Shown piece by piece: positions 1-7,703 of a stretch of 64,000 nucleotides of DNA. A model generated the notes under the pieces. That model did not search any database and was not told the origin of the DNA. It saw only the letters and a program-made list of their open reading frames with translations. How positions within the stretch are numbered: the stretch's first letter is position 1; every line of letters starts with the position of its first letter. The position numbers and the translations under genes are program-made. Origin of the DNA: an uncultured Roseburia sp. (GTDB lineage Bacteria; Bacillota; Clostridia; Lachnospirales; Lachnospiraceae); contig CAKRDK010000007.1 of assembly GCA_934309475.1 (NCBI GenBank), positions 1 through 64,000 on the forward strand, written 5' to 3'.

Positions 1-1
1 T

Positions 2-74
2 GGGATATTAGCTCAGTTGGTAGAGCACTTGACTTTTAATCAAGTTGTCCGGGGTTCGAATCCCCGATGTCTCA
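2..74 (+). tRNA. tRNA-Lys (anticodon TTT)
   Basis: A full cloverleaf can be folded. The 7-bp acceptor stem pairs GGGATAT with ATGTCTC (two wobbles), the anticodon arm is CTTGA-CTTTTAA-TCAAG with TTT as anticodon, and the T arm is CGGGG-TTCGAAT-CCCCG. The discriminator base is A74 and CCA is not encoded. It lies at the window edge, so it may be the last gene of a tRNA cluster. Confidence 0.97.
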
Positions 75-86
75 TTACTCTTAAGA

Positions 87-129
87 GGTTGAAAATGTTG
101 TAAAATCAATGTTTTCAGCCTTTTCTTTT
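87..129 (+). terminator. Intrinsic terminator after tRNA-Lys
   Basis: GGTTGAAAA (87-95) pairs with TTTTCAGCC (112-120), with further pairing inside the loop, and is followed by a T-rich run TTTTCTTTT. It ends the tRNA transcript before the next gene. Confidence 0.75.
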
Positions 130-152
130 ATATTAAAAGGAGGAAGATAGGA

Positions 153-554
153 ATGGTCGAAACAGAACATAAATTATCAGTCTTAGCAAAGGTAGCCGAG
201 AGGTTAAATCAAGCAAAAGTAACGTGGGCAGTTGGAGCTTCGCTGCTTTTGTACCTGAAGGGAAGAACAGACATTTTTCATGATATAGATATTATGGTGT
301 TAGAGACAGATGTAGAAAGAGCAAAGGAGATATTGTCGCAAATGGGGAAATTACAGCCAGCAAATCCGAATGTGCAGTATAAGACAAGAGTATTTCTGGA
401 GTATGTGATAGATGGCGTTGATATGGATGTTATGGCGGGATTTGTGATTGTAAAGGATGGACAAGAATATGACTGTTCGTTGAAAAAAGAAGAAATTGTG
501 GAGACGATTTCCGTGAATGGACAACAGATACCGTTGCAGTCACTTGAGACATAG
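153..554 (+). CDS. Nucleotidyltransferase-like protein, C-terminus cut by an amber codon
   Basis: A 133-residue protein whose N-terminal half has the look of a minimal nucleotidyltransferase fold: WAVGASLLLYLKG followed by HDIDIMV, where the DxD pair would bind metal. A strong GGAGG lies ahead of ATG 153. It has no visible partner toxin or antitoxin. The frame stays open past the TAG at 552-554 for 17 more codons to TAA at 606-608, reading KYYYKLMGRDKK. This matches the W-x-x-Y-Y-x-L-GR-x-x-K tail I know from related proteins if TAG replaces a TGG. The gene therefore looks like a recent nonsense mutant or a readthrough case. The family assignment is from motifs only. Confidence 0.6.
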   Translation: MVETEHKLSVLAKVAERLNQAKVTWAVGASLLLYLKGRTDIFHDIDIMVLETDVERAKEILSQMGKLQPANPNVQYKTRVFLEYVIDGVDMDVMAGFVIVKDGQEYDCSLKKEEIVETISVNGQQIPLQSLET

Positions 555-627
555 AAATATTATTATAAGCTGATGGGCAGAGATAAGAAAGTAAAAATGT
601 TAGAGTAAAGAAAAGGGGAGTAGTAGT

Positions 628-1491
628 ATGTGGATTGTATTTGCATTTGGTTCAGCGCTGTTTGCTGGGCTGACTTCAATTTTAGCGAAATGTGGAATTC
701 GTAAGACGGATTCTAACGTGGCAACAGCCATTCGAACGATTGTGGTATTGTTTTTTTCATGGATGATGGTGTTTATAGTGGGAGCGCAAGGCGAAATTGG
801 TGCAGTATCTGCAAAGACTTGGATATTTTTAATTCTGTCGGGACTTGCAACGGGAGCGTCATGGCTTTGCTATTTCAGGGCATTGCAGATGGGAAATGTC
901 AACAAGGTAGTGCCGATTGACAAATCCAGCACGATATTGACGATATTGCTGGCATTCCTTTTTTTACATGAGGAAATAAGTGTATGGAAGCTGGTATGTG
1001 TTGTGCTGATAGGCGCAGGTACTTTTATGATGATTACGAAAAAAGAGAATCCGGATGCACCGCAGAAGGAAAGCAAAATGTGGATGATTTATGCGGTGTT
1101 GTCAGCAGTGTTTGCGAGTCTGACGTCGATTCTCGGAAAAGTCGGAATGGAGGGTGTTAATTCGAACCTTGGAACGGCAATCCGAACCGTTGTGGTATTG
1201 ATTATGGCATGGATTGTTGTGTTCGTGACCGGAAAACAAAATACGATTCGACAGATTGAGAAAAAGGAACTTGGATTCATCTGTCTGTCCGGTGTTGCGA
1301 CAGGAGCGTCATGGCTCTGTTATTACAAAGCCTTACAGGATGGTCTGGCAAGTGTAGTTGTACCGATTGATAAGTTAAGTATCCTGGTGTCCATTCTTTT
1401 TTCCTATCTTGTGTTTCAGGAAAAACTCAGCAAAAAGGCTTTGTTTGGGCTTGTGTTAATCGTGGCAGGAACACTGCTGATGCTGTTGTAA
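628..1491 (+). CDS. EamA/DMT-family transporter
   Basis: A 287-residue integral membrane protein built from two homologous EamA halves of about 140 residues each. Each half has the same pattern: a start like MWxVFAxxSAxFAxLTSILxKxG, then SGxATGASWLCYxxAL and VVPIDK. This internal duplication gives about ten transmembrane helices and is typical of drug/metabolite exporters. The substrate cannot be told from sequence. The ATG has GGGGAG upstream. Nothing in the neighbourhood suggests an operon partner. Confidence 0.85.
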   Translation: MWIVFAFGSALFAGLTSILAKCGIRKTDSNVATAIRTIVVLFFSWMMVFIVGAQGEIGAVSAKTWIFLILSGLATGASWLCYFRALQMGNVNKVVPIDKSSTILTILLAFLFLHEEISVWKLVCVVLIGAGTFMMITKKENPDAPQKESKMWMIYAVLSAVFASLTSILGKVGMEGVNSNLGTAIRTVVVLIMAWIVVFVTGKQNTIRQIEKKELGFICLSGVATGASWLCYYKALQDGLASVVVPIDKLSILVSILFSYLVFQEKLSKKALFGLVLIVAGTLLMLL

Positions 1492-1492
1492 A

Positions 1493-1522
1493 TTAGACAC
1501 CCCCGAGAATCTATGTTATACT
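1493..1522 (+). promoter_or_regulatory. Sigma-A-type promoter for the GNAT gene
   Basis: TTAGAC (1493-1498) and TATACT (1517-1522) are 18 bp apart, just upstream of the acetyltransferase start. Confidence 0.45.
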
Positions 1523-1553
1523 TATCGAAAAAAGTGATAGGGTGAGTATAAAA

Positions 1554-2087
1554 ATGAAATTGACAGAAGCGAGAAGCAGTGAGCAGTTAGAACCATTGAG
1601 AAAGCTGTATGAGGAGGCATTTCCGCCGGAGGAGAAAAAGCCGTTTGCCTTTATTCTGCAAAAAAGGGAAGAAGAAATTTTTGAGATTTTGCGCATTGAG
1701 GATGAGGCGGGAAAATTTCTCGGACTTGCGATTGTGATTTTGTATCAGGATTTAGCACTGCTGGATTATTTTGCAATAGAGAAGGAAGAGCGCGGAAAGG
1801 GAACCGGTTCTAAAGCTTTGCAGCTTCTTCAGGAGCGTTATGGTGAGAGACGGTTTTTCCTTGAAATCGAGAGCACAAAAGAGGAATGCGACGATTTGGA
1901 CAATCGTTTGCGCAGAAAGCATTTCTATGTGAAAAACGGAATGGGAGAGATGAATTTCCTAGTCGATTTATTTGGCGTGACCATGGAGCTGATGACATTC
2001 CGGTGCCAGATTGGCTATGAAGAGTATCATAAAATCTTCGAGGACATTTTTCCGGCAGGGATGAGTGAGAAAGTAAGGCGAATTTGA
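1554..2087 (+). CDS. GNAT-family N-acetyltransferase
   Basis: A 177-residue protein with the GNAT acetyl-CoA binding layout: a beta strand LALLDYFAIEKEERGKGTGSKAL, in which the E-E-R-G-K-G-T-G stretch is the pyrophosphate-binding Q/R-x-x-G-x-G/A loop. It probably acetylates an amine of a small molecule or protein. I chose ATG 1554 over GTG 1542 because AGGGTGAG at 1539-1546 is a good ribosome binding site 7 bp from the ATG, and the GTG lies inside it. Substrate unknown. Confidence 0.8.
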   Translation: MKLTEARSSEQLEPLRKLYEEAFPPEEKKPFAFILQKREEEIFEILRIEDEAGKFLGLAIVILYQDLALLDYFAIEKEERGKGTGSKALQLLQERYGERRFFLEIESTKEECDDLDNRLRRKHFYVKNGMGEMNFLVDLFGVTMELMTFRCQIGYEEYHKIFEDIFPAGMSEKVRRI

Positions 2088-2230
2088 ACGAAGTATTTCG
2101 AATAAATCCCGAAAAAGTATAGGGATTATGGTATAATGAAGCCATAAAAGGCATATCATGCGCGATGTGGAAGCATCATTTGAAGGACAACGGAAGTGGA
2201 CGGAGTAAGGCGCGGAAGTGGAGGTTACAA

Positions 2231-2521
2231 ATGAAGTGTAGAAGAGTTGCTTTAGAGGCTGAAATCGTGAAATATGAGGTTGGCAAGGGGTTGGAAGATG
2301 GCGTTGAACCAATGTCGGATGTAGTGACAAAAGGCTGGATTGTAACCGATTCTCTGGTGAAAATAAAACTTGAGGATGGTAAAATCGTGTGTCCATACAT
2401 CGTACATAAGAGAGGACGTGTGTTTATTGAGGAGGGCGATTATATCATTGCGGATTCTGATGGCACGAAGCATGTGTGCGGCGAGGACAAGATATGGGCT
2501 CGTTATGAGAAGCTGGAATAA
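2231..2521 (+). CDS. Small hypothetical protein with phage-type C-terminal motif
   Basis: A 96-residue protein of unknown function. The second half reads VKIKLEDGKIVCPYI, then EEGDYIIADSDGTKHVCGED and WARYEKL. This resembles the short PGDxI...G..YxCxxDxFxxxYE motif seen in small phage and prophage proteins, but no other phage gene is nearby. I chose ATG 2231, which has GGAGG at spacing 5; an in-frame ATG at 2165 lacks such a site. A strong terminator follows, so it is probably a single-gene transcript. Confidence 0.55.
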   Translation: MKCRRVALEAEIVKYEVGKGLEDGVEPMSDVVTKGWIVTDSLVKIKLEDGKIVCPYIVHKRGRVFIEEGDYIIADSDGTKHVCGEDKIWARYEKLE

Positions 2522-2536
2522 TATTCGTAAAAAGCA

Positions 2537-2568
2537 GGCGGAGACCGGAATGGTTTCCGCCTTTTTTG
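2537..2568 (+). terminator. Intrinsic terminator
   Basis: GGCGGAGACC (2537-2546) pairs with GGTTTCCGCC (2552-2561, one wobble) and is followed by six T. Confidence 0.9.
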
Positions 2569-2690
2569 TGTAATTGGAAACTTCGTTCCTATTACACAAA
2601 AAGCTCCGCGGGAATCGCACTGCGGCGGAGTTGAATCATGTCGCAAAAGCGACCCGCCGCAGGCGGAGAACCCTGCAAGCAGGATTCTTT
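2566..2690. repeat. Hairpin-rich intergenic element
   Basis: Five hairpins follow one another: 2566-2599 (TTGTGTAAT/ATTACACAA), 2604-2630 (CTCCGC/GCGGAG), 2640-2653 (GTCGC/GCGAC), 2654-2666 (CCGCC/GGCGG) and 2672-2683 (CCTGC/GCAGG, then a T-rich stretch). The segment AAAAAGCTCCGCGGG to ATGT is shared with the element at 14907-14973. It accounts for most of the 349-bp space before the LytTR gene. Confidence 0.6.
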
Positions 2691-2783
2691 TTCGCGTTCT
2701 GGGAAGTCATCATGTATATTTTATTGAATAATTTTCTGAAAAATAACATATTTTTCCGCTTATAAGCAGTCAAATAGGAAAAA

Positions 2784-2837
2784 TGTTGAAAATTGAGGGA
2801 AAATAGTGTTGAAATTGGCATAAAAATATTGTAAAAT
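2784..2837 (+). promoter_or_regulatory. Promoter of the LytTR gene with two direct repeats
   Basis: TTGAAA (2809-2814) and TAAAAT (2832-2837) are 17 bp apart. TGTTGAAA occurs at 2784 and again at 2807, a 23-bp phase. LytTR regulators bind direct repeats about two helical turns apart, so autoregulation is possible (inference). Confidence 0.4.
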
Positions 2838-2870
2838 TTATACAAAAGAAGGGCAAAGAAGGGGAAAGAC

Positions 2871-3617
2871 ATGATTAATATTGCAATATGTGAAGACAAC
2901 AAGGTTGACCGTACGATTCTGGTCGAAATTGTTAGACATCTTTTGGAGGCAAAAGGCTGTCAGGCGTCGATTGATGAGTTCTCTGGTGGAACAGAATTGT
3001 TAGAAGCGTTTCATGAGAAAAAGTTTCATTTAGTCTTTCTCGATATCGTGATGGGTGAGATAGATGGAATTGAGACAGGAAAGAAGATTCGGGAATTGAA
3101 TGCGAAGACGGAGATTGTATACAATACGTCAAGTTCCGATTTTGCGATTGCGGCACATGAAGTACATGCGATGGGGTATCTGCTGAAGCCGTATGATCCA
3201 TTCCGAATTGGAGCCATGATTGATTATTATTTACAGAAATATCCGGAACTCAGTCAGAAATATATCAGTGTAAAATCCAAATGGCGTACCTACCATATCT
3301 TTTACAAAGATATTATTTATGTAGAATCCGAGAATAAAGTTGTGAATTTCCACACATTGAACAAGGGTGTTATCAAAGTGTACGGAAAGCTTGATGATTT
3401 TGAGGCGAAGCTGGACGATGACTGCTTCCTGCGTTGCCACCAGAGTTATCTTGTGAACATGAAGCACGTTGTAGGATGCAGTGGAACAGATTTTATTACA
3501 TTGAATCAGAAATATGTACCGATCCGTAAGAGCGGAAGGAAAGCGATTATAGAGAAGTTCAGCGAATACGAGTTGTGGGACAGAGATAAGAACAGTACAG
3601 AAAAGAATTGGATTTAA
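2871..3617 (+). CDS. LytTR-family response regulator
   Basis: A 248-residue two-domain regulator. Residues 1-120 form a receiver domain: acidic pocket ICEDN near the start, phospho-acceptor Asp in FLDIVMGEIDG, Thr/Ser and Lys in LLKPYD. Residues about 135-235 form a LytTR DNA-binding domain, with YVESENKVVNFHT and FLRCHQSYLVNMKHV. Such AgrA/LytR-type regulators act with a membrane histidine kinase, often for peptide signals or cell-surface genes. No kinase gene is adjacent, so it is an orphan. GGGGAAAG precedes the ATG. Confidence 0.9.
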   Translation: MINIAICEDNKVDRTILVEIVRHLLEAKGCQASIDEFSGGTELLEAFHEKKFHLVFLDIVMGEIDGIETGKKIRELNAKTEIVYNTSSSDFAIAAHEVHAMGYLLKPYDPFRIGAMIDYYLQKYPELSQKYISVKSKWRTYHIFYKDIIYVESENKVVNFHTLNKGVIKVYGKLDDFEAKLDDDCFLRCHQSYLVNMKHVVGCSGTDFITLNQKYVPIRKSGRKAIIEKFSEYELWDRDKNSTEKNWI

Positions 3618-3633
3618 TGCCAATTCTTTTTTT
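3601..3633 (+). terminator. Terminator overlapping the end of the LytTR gene
   Basis: AAGAATTGG (3603-3611) pairs perfectly with CCAATTCTT (3620-3628), followed by a T run. The stop codon lies in the loop. Confidence 0.85.
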
Positions 3634-3635
3634 GC

Positions 3636-3664
3636 TTGACGAAAGTGATAGAATGGTATATCAT
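3636..3664 (+). promoter_or_regulatory. Promoter of the DAHP synthase gene
   Basis: TTGACG (3636-3641) and TATCAT (3659-3664), spacer 17 bp. The roughly 85-nt leader that follows shows no T-box or trp-type attenuator that I can see. Confidence 0.65.
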
Positions 3665-3748
3665 CTTAAAAGGCAGATACATCAACACGCCAAAGCGTCA
3701 AAGCAATAAAGCAAGGCGTGAGAGACAAGAATAAAGGGGATTTCGAAT

Positions 3749-4777
3749 ATGCAGATGGAATTTTTACGGAAACTTCCGACACCTCAGGAATTGAAGGAGC
3801 AGTTTCCGGTAAGTGAGACATTAGAACAGGTAAAAGAGAAGCGTGATGCGGAGATAAAAGATATTTTTGAAGGGAAGTCGGATAAACTTTTACTGATTAT
3901 CGGACCATGTTCTGCAGACAATGAGGATGCAGTAATAGATTACATTTCACGATTGAGAAAGGTACAGGACAAAGTAGAAGACAAGATTCTGATGGTGCCT
4001 AGAATCTATACCAATAAGCCGAGAACAATCGGTGTCGGTTACAAGGGAATGCTGCACCAGCCGGATCCGGAAAAAGAATCGGATATGTTAAAGGGAATCA
4101 TTGCAATTCGCCAGATGCACAAACGTGCGGTAGAGGAGACCGGTTTTACCTGTGCGGACGAGATGCTGTATCCGGAGAATCACAGATATTTATCCGATAT
4201 TTTATCTTATGTGGCAGTTGGTGCACGTTCGGTGGAGAACCAGCAGCACAGACTGACGGCAAGCGGAACCGGTATTCCGACCGGAATGAAGAATCCAACG
4301 GGCGGTGATATATCCGTTATGATGAATTCGATTATTGCGGCGCAGAACGGTCATACATTTTTATACCGTGGCTGGGAGGTAAAGACCGCTGGCAATCCAC
4401 TGACGCATGCGATTTTACGCGGTTATGTAGACAAGTTTGGAAGAAATATTCCAAATTATCACTATGAAGATTTGCAGAATCTTTACGAACTTTACCAGGA
4501 GAGCGATTTGGAGAATCCTGCTGTAATCATCGATGCAAACCATTCAAATTCTGGAAAACAGTATTTAGAACAGATTCGTATCTGTAAAGATGTCATGCAC
4601 AGCTGTCATGTATCAAACGATATTCATAAATTGGTAAAAGGTCTTATGATTGAGAGTTACATTGAAGACGGTGCACAGAAAATCAGTGACCATTGTTACG
4701 GAAAATCCATCACAGATCCATGTCTTGGCTGGGAGAAGACGGAGAAGCTGATTTACGAGCTGGCAGAATTGTGGTAG
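3749..4777 (+). CDS. aroF: 3-deoxy-7-phosphoheptulonate synthase (class I, AroFGH type)
   Basis: A 342-residue enzyme that joins phosphoenolpyruvate and erythrose 4-phosphate in the first step of the shikimate pathway. Family motifs are intact: IGPCSADN, VPRIYTNKPRT, GYKGMLHQPDP, GARSVENQQHR, SGTGIPTGMKNPTGG, DANHSNSGKQ and MIESYIEDG. The length is that of the E. coli-type AroF/G/H enzymes. The ATG has GGGGAT at spacing about 7. It is alone, between its own promoter and the next operon. Which aromatic amino acid inhibits it cannot be read. Confidence 0.95.
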   Translation: MQMEFLRKLPTPQELKEQFPVSETLEQVKEKRDAEIKDIFEGKSDKLLLIIGPCSADNEDAVIDYISRLRKVQDKVEDKILMVPRIYTNKPRTIGVGYKGMLHQPDPEKESDMLKGIIAIRQMHKRAVEETGFTCADEMLYPENHRYLSDILSYVAVGARSVENQQHRLTASGTGIPTGMKNPTGGDISVMMNSIIAAQNGHTFLYRGWEVKTAGNPLTHAILRGYVDKFGRNIPNYHYEDLQNLYELYQESDLENPAVIIDANHSNSGKQYLEQIRICKDVMHSCHVSNDIHKLVKGLMIESYIEDGAQKISDHCYGKSITDPCLGWEKTEKLIYELAELW

Positions 4778-4782
4778 AAGAC

Positions 4783-4810
4783 TTGCTTTTTCCAAAAGGT
4801 TTCGTATAAT
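4783..4810 (+). promoter_or_regulatory. Promoter of the BceRS-type operon
   Basis: TTGCTT (4783-4788) and TATAAT (4805-4810), spacer 16 bp, 34 bp upstream of the response regulator start. Confidence 0.7.
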
Positions 4811-4844
4811 GGAATGATAGAAGAGACGATGGGAGAGGCAGAAA

Positions 4845-5516
4845 GTGTATCGCATATTTATTGTGGAAGATGATGAAACAATTGCAAAAACGGTAAAAAA
4901 TCATTTGGAGAGCTGGGATTACGAAGTGGCGTGTGTGGAGAATTTTTCGGAAGTCATGCAGGAATTTGCCACTTTTTCGCCCCAGTTGGTTCTGATGGAT
5001 ATTAAGTTACCATTTTTTAACGGTTATCACTGGTGCAGCGAGATTCGCAAGATTTCGAAGGTGCCGGTGATTTTTCTTTCTTCGGCATCTGACAATATGA
5101 ACATTGTGATGGCGATGAATATGGGCGGCGATGATTTCATTGCAAAGCCGTTTGACCTGGATGTCCTCACGGTAAAAATACAGGCGATGCTGCGGCGCAG
5201 CTATGATTTTGCGGGAAACAGCAGTGTTTTAGAACATAAAGGTGCGATGCTGAATCTGACGGAGGCAGTTCTTTTTTATCAGGAAAAAAGACTGGAGCTG
5301 ACGAAAAACGAACTGCGTATTTTGCAGACGCTGATGGAGAACAAGGAGAAGGTAGTCAGCCGTGACGAGCTGATGACAAGGCTTTGGGAGGATGATTCCT
5401 ACGTGGATGAGAATACGCTTTCTGTCAATGTGAACCGGCTTCGCAAAAAATTAGAATCGGTCGGATTATCCGGTTTTATTCTGACGAAGAAAGGTTTGGG
5501 GTACCGCATCGCATGA
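4845..5516 (+). CDS. OmpR/PhoB-family response regulator (BceR-like)
   Basis: A 223-residue regulator. A receiver domain (1-120) has EDDE at the start, Asp in LVLMDIKLPFFNG and Lys in IAKPFD. A winged-helix domain (about 130-223) has LTKNELRILQTLMENKEKVVSRDELM and VNRLRKKLE. It uses GTG 4845, preceded by GGGAGAGG. Its stop overlaps the start of the kinase gene by ATGA, so the two are translationally coupled. The set RR, short-loop kinase, ATPase and permease is the classic peptide-antibiotic sensing and detoxification module. Confidence 0.93.
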   Translation: MYRIFIVEDDETIAKTVKNHLESWDYEVACVENFSEVMQEFATFSPQLVLMDIKLPFFNGYHWCSEIRKISKVPVIFLSSASDNMNIVMAMNMGGDDFIAKPFDLDVLTVKIQAMLRRSYDFAGNSSVLEHKGAMLNLTEAVLFYQEKRLELTKNELRILQTLMENKEKVVSRDELMTRLWEDDSYVDENTLSVNVNRLRKKLESVGLSGFILTKKGLGYRIA

Positions 5517-6616
5517 AAAGTCTGATTTCTTACATCAAACATACCTATAAATGGATTCTGATTCCACTGGCATTCATGATTGCAATGGGGTTTATTCTTT
5601 TCGTGAATCAGGTGGAAGCAGCGGAGATTGGCTACGGAATCCTTGTCATGGGATTTCTGACTCTGCTGATTTATGGGTATGATTTTTGGAAATATTTAAA
5701 AAAGAAGAAACAGTTGAAACAGTTTGCACAATCCATACAATTTGGGATGCAGGAACTGCCGGAGAAAAACTGGCTGCTTGAAGAGGAGTACGGAGCACTC
5801 CTGACACAGCTTTATGAGCAGAAGACATTGGAGAATAATGAAATCGAAGCGAGATTCCGTAACATGACGGAGTATTACTCGATGTGGGTGCACCAGATTA
5901 AGACGCCGATTGCGGCGATGCATCTGCTGTTGCAGAGCAGGAGAGAGCATGTGGAAACGGACGAACGCATGTTAGAAGAGGAATTGTTCCGGATTGAGCA
6001 GTATGTGGAAATGGCATTGCAGTATCTGCGCCTGGATGCGAAAAGTACGGATTTTGTGTTGCAGAAGCAGAATTTGGATGCAATCGTGCGGGAAGCAATC
6101 CGCAAGTATGCCAAAATCTTCATCCGTAAAAAAATCAGCCTGCACTACGACGGCGTGGCAGTGACGGTGCTCTCCGATGAAAAGTGGCTGGAATTTGTGG
6201 TGGAGCAGATTTTATCAAATGCGGTGAAGTATACGACGAAGGGAAGCATTTCTATTTATGTCGAGGATGCCAGCGGAGTGAAAATTTCAGGACAGCCGGA
6301 GGATGCCGAAGGAGCAAAAATGTCGAAACAGCCGGAAGGTGCCGAAGGAGTGCGGCGTCCCGCATTACTTGAAAGAGAAATCTTTCTTGTGATTGAGGAT
6401 ACCGGAATCGGAATCCGGGCAGAGGATTTGCCGCGTGTGTTTGAAAAGGGCTACACCGGTTATAATGGGCACTCCGACAAGAGCTCGACCGGGATTGGAT
6501 TATATCTGTGTTACGAGATACTAAAAAAATTGTCGCACACAATCACAATTACATCCGAAGTCGGAAAAGGAACGAAGGTAAAAATCGGGTTTTCTGCGAA
6601 TCTTACAACAATGTAA
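5513..6616 (+). CDS. Sensor histidine kinase, intramembrane-sensing (BceS-like)
   Basis: A 367-residue kinase with two N-terminal membrane helices (about residues 15-60) and almost no extracellular loop, so it probably senses through the partner ABC permease. The phospho-acceptor His lies in YYSMWVHQIKTPIAAM. The ATPase domain has the N box LSNAVKYTTKG, the D box EDTGIGI and the G box SSTGIGLYLC. Between N and D boxes sits an unusual insertion of about 35 residues made of a 12-residue repeat. The start overlaps the regulator stop by 4 bp. Confidence 0.92.
   Translation: MKSLISYIKHTYKWILIPLAFMIAMGFILFVNQVEAAEIGYGILVMGFLTLLIYGYDFWKYLKKKKQLKQFAQSIQFGMQELPEKNWLLEEEYGALLTQLYEQKTLENNEIEARFRNMTEYYSMWVHQIKTPIAAMHLLLQSRREHVETDERMLEEELFRIEQYVEMALQYLRLDAKSTDFVLQKQNLDAIVREAIRKYAKIFIRKKISLHYDGVAVTVLSDEKWLEFVVEQILSNAVKYTTKGSISIYVEDASGVKISGQPEDAEGAKMSKQPEGAEGVRRPALLEREIFLVIEDTGIGIRAEDLPRVFEKGYTGYNGHSDKSSTGIGLYLCYEILKKLSHTITITSEVGKGTKVKIGFSANLTTM
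6266..6356 (+). repeat. 36-bp in-frame tandem repeat inside the kinase gene
   Basis: GATGCC begins units at 6266 and 6302 and GGTGCC begins a partial third at 6338, exactly 36 bp apart. It encodes 12-residue units such as DAEGAKMSKQPE within the kinase ATPase domain. Confidence 0.85.
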
Positions 6617-6625
6617 GATAGAAAG

Positions 6626-6667
6626 GGAAAATGTAAGTTGAATGAATGGCTTCCATTTTCCTTTTTT
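6626..6667 (+). terminator. Terminator after the RR-kinase operon
   Basis: GGAAAATG (6626-6633) pairs with CATTTTCC (6654-6661), with AAG/CTT inside the loop, followed by six T. Confidence 0.8.
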
Positions 6668-6744
6668 GATACACTCAATGCAGGTCAGATGATGATAGAA
6701 TTTTTTAAGATGTGAAGCGATTGTAAAGAATTCATATCATTGCC

Positions 6745-6831
6745 GAAGACACGCTTTCGCTACTGTGGCGCGCAGCGGTACTAAGCGGTCAGAGTACGAC
6801 CGCTAAGTGCCGGCGTGCTCCAAGTGTCTTC
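6745..6831. repeat. 87-bp imperfect palindrome
   Basis: Ends are GAAGACAC (6745-6752) and GTGTCTTC (6824-6831). The centre is AGCGGTC (6784-6790) and GACCGCT (6798-6804) around a 7-base loop, and the arms between pair imperfectly. It is more GC-rich than its flanks and has no T run, so it looks like a small mobile or REP-like element rather than a plain terminator. Confidence 0.6.
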
Positions 6832-6864
6832 TTACAATGATGTTAATTTTTCATAATTTATATA
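6832..6864 (+). promoter_or_regulatory. Possible BceR-type box and promoter for the ABC genes
   Basis: TTACA-N4-TGTTAA at 6832-6846 is close to the TNACA-N4-TGTAA box known for BceR-like regulators. TATATA at about 6859-6864 could be the -10. The match is imperfect and the -35 is unclear. Confidence 0.3.
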
Positions 6865-6935
6865 TACTTCAAAAAATTTTAGAAGCATCTGTCGAATACA
6901 TGCACATATGTAGTAGAAGAGAGGAGAATGCAAGA

Positions 6936-7703
6936 ATGGCAATTTTAGAGGTGAACAATTTAAAGAAAATATATACGACGAGATTTGGTGGAAATCATGT
7001 GCAGGCATTGAGTGACATTAATTTTTCAGTGGAGAAGGGTGAGTATGTCGCAATCATGGGCGAGTCCGGTTCTGGTAAAACTACGCTGTTAAACATATTG
7101 GCGGCGCTGGATAAGCCGACAGGCGGAGATGTGCTGTTGAACGGGAGAAGCATTGTGACGTTGAAGGAGAAAGAGATTTCCTCGTTCCGCCGCGAGAATC
7201 TGGGATTCGTTTTTCAGGATTTTAACCTGCTTGACAATTTTTCATTGAAGGATAATATCTTTTTACCGCTCGTACTTTCAGGAAAGAAGCCGAAGGAGAT
7301 GGAGCAGCGGTTAGCACCGATTGCGCAGAAGCTAGGAATTACACAGATTTTGGAAAAATATCCGTATGAGGTTTCGGGTGGACAGAAGCAGAGGGCAGCA
7401 GTTGCGCGTGCACTGATTACAGAGCCGGAGCTGGTTTTAGCGGATGAGCCGACCGGGGCACTCGATTCGAAAGCAACGGACAGCCTGCTTCAGTTATTTG
7501 AAAAGATTAACGAAGAGGGACAGACGATTCTGATGGTAACACACAGTACGAAGGCGGCAAGCTGTGCAAACCGGATTCTTTTCATCAAGGACGGCGAGGT
7601 ATTTCACCAGTTATATCGCGGAAATTTGAATAACGAGGAACTTTACGCTAAAATTTCCGATACGCTTACCATTTTAACGACAGGCGGTGAGAAAAATGAG
7701 TAA
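6936..7703 (+). CDS. ABC transporter ATP-binding protein (BceA/MacB type)
   Basis: A 255-residue ATPase. Walker A is GESGSGKTT, the Q loop FVFQDFN, the signature VSGGQKQR, Walker B LVLADEPTGALD and the switch His in VTHST. This subgroup pairs with a long FtsX-like permease and removes peptide antibiotics from their lipid targets. I chose ATG 6936, which has GAGAGGAG at spacing about 8; the frame is open further upstream but the protein similarity begins here. The gene overlaps the permease start by 8 bp. Confidence 0.93.
   Translation: MAILEVNNLKKIYTTRFGGNHVQALSDINFSVEKGEYVAIMGESGSGKTTLLNILAALDKPTGGDVLLNGRSIVTLKEKEISSFRRENLGFVFQDFNLLDNFSLKDNIFLPLVLSGKKPKEMEQRLAPIAQKLGITQILEKYPYEVSGGQKQRAAVARALITEPELVLADEPTGALDSKATDSLLQLFEKINEEGQTILMVTHSTKAASCANRILFIKDGEVFHQLYRGNLNNEELYAKISDTLTILTTGGEKNE

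Noticed and set aside
6807..6935. N-terminal extension of the ABC ATPase frame upstream of ATG 6936
   Set aside because: It crosses the palindromic element and promoter region, has no ribosome binding site and no similarity to the family; ATG 6936 has a good site.
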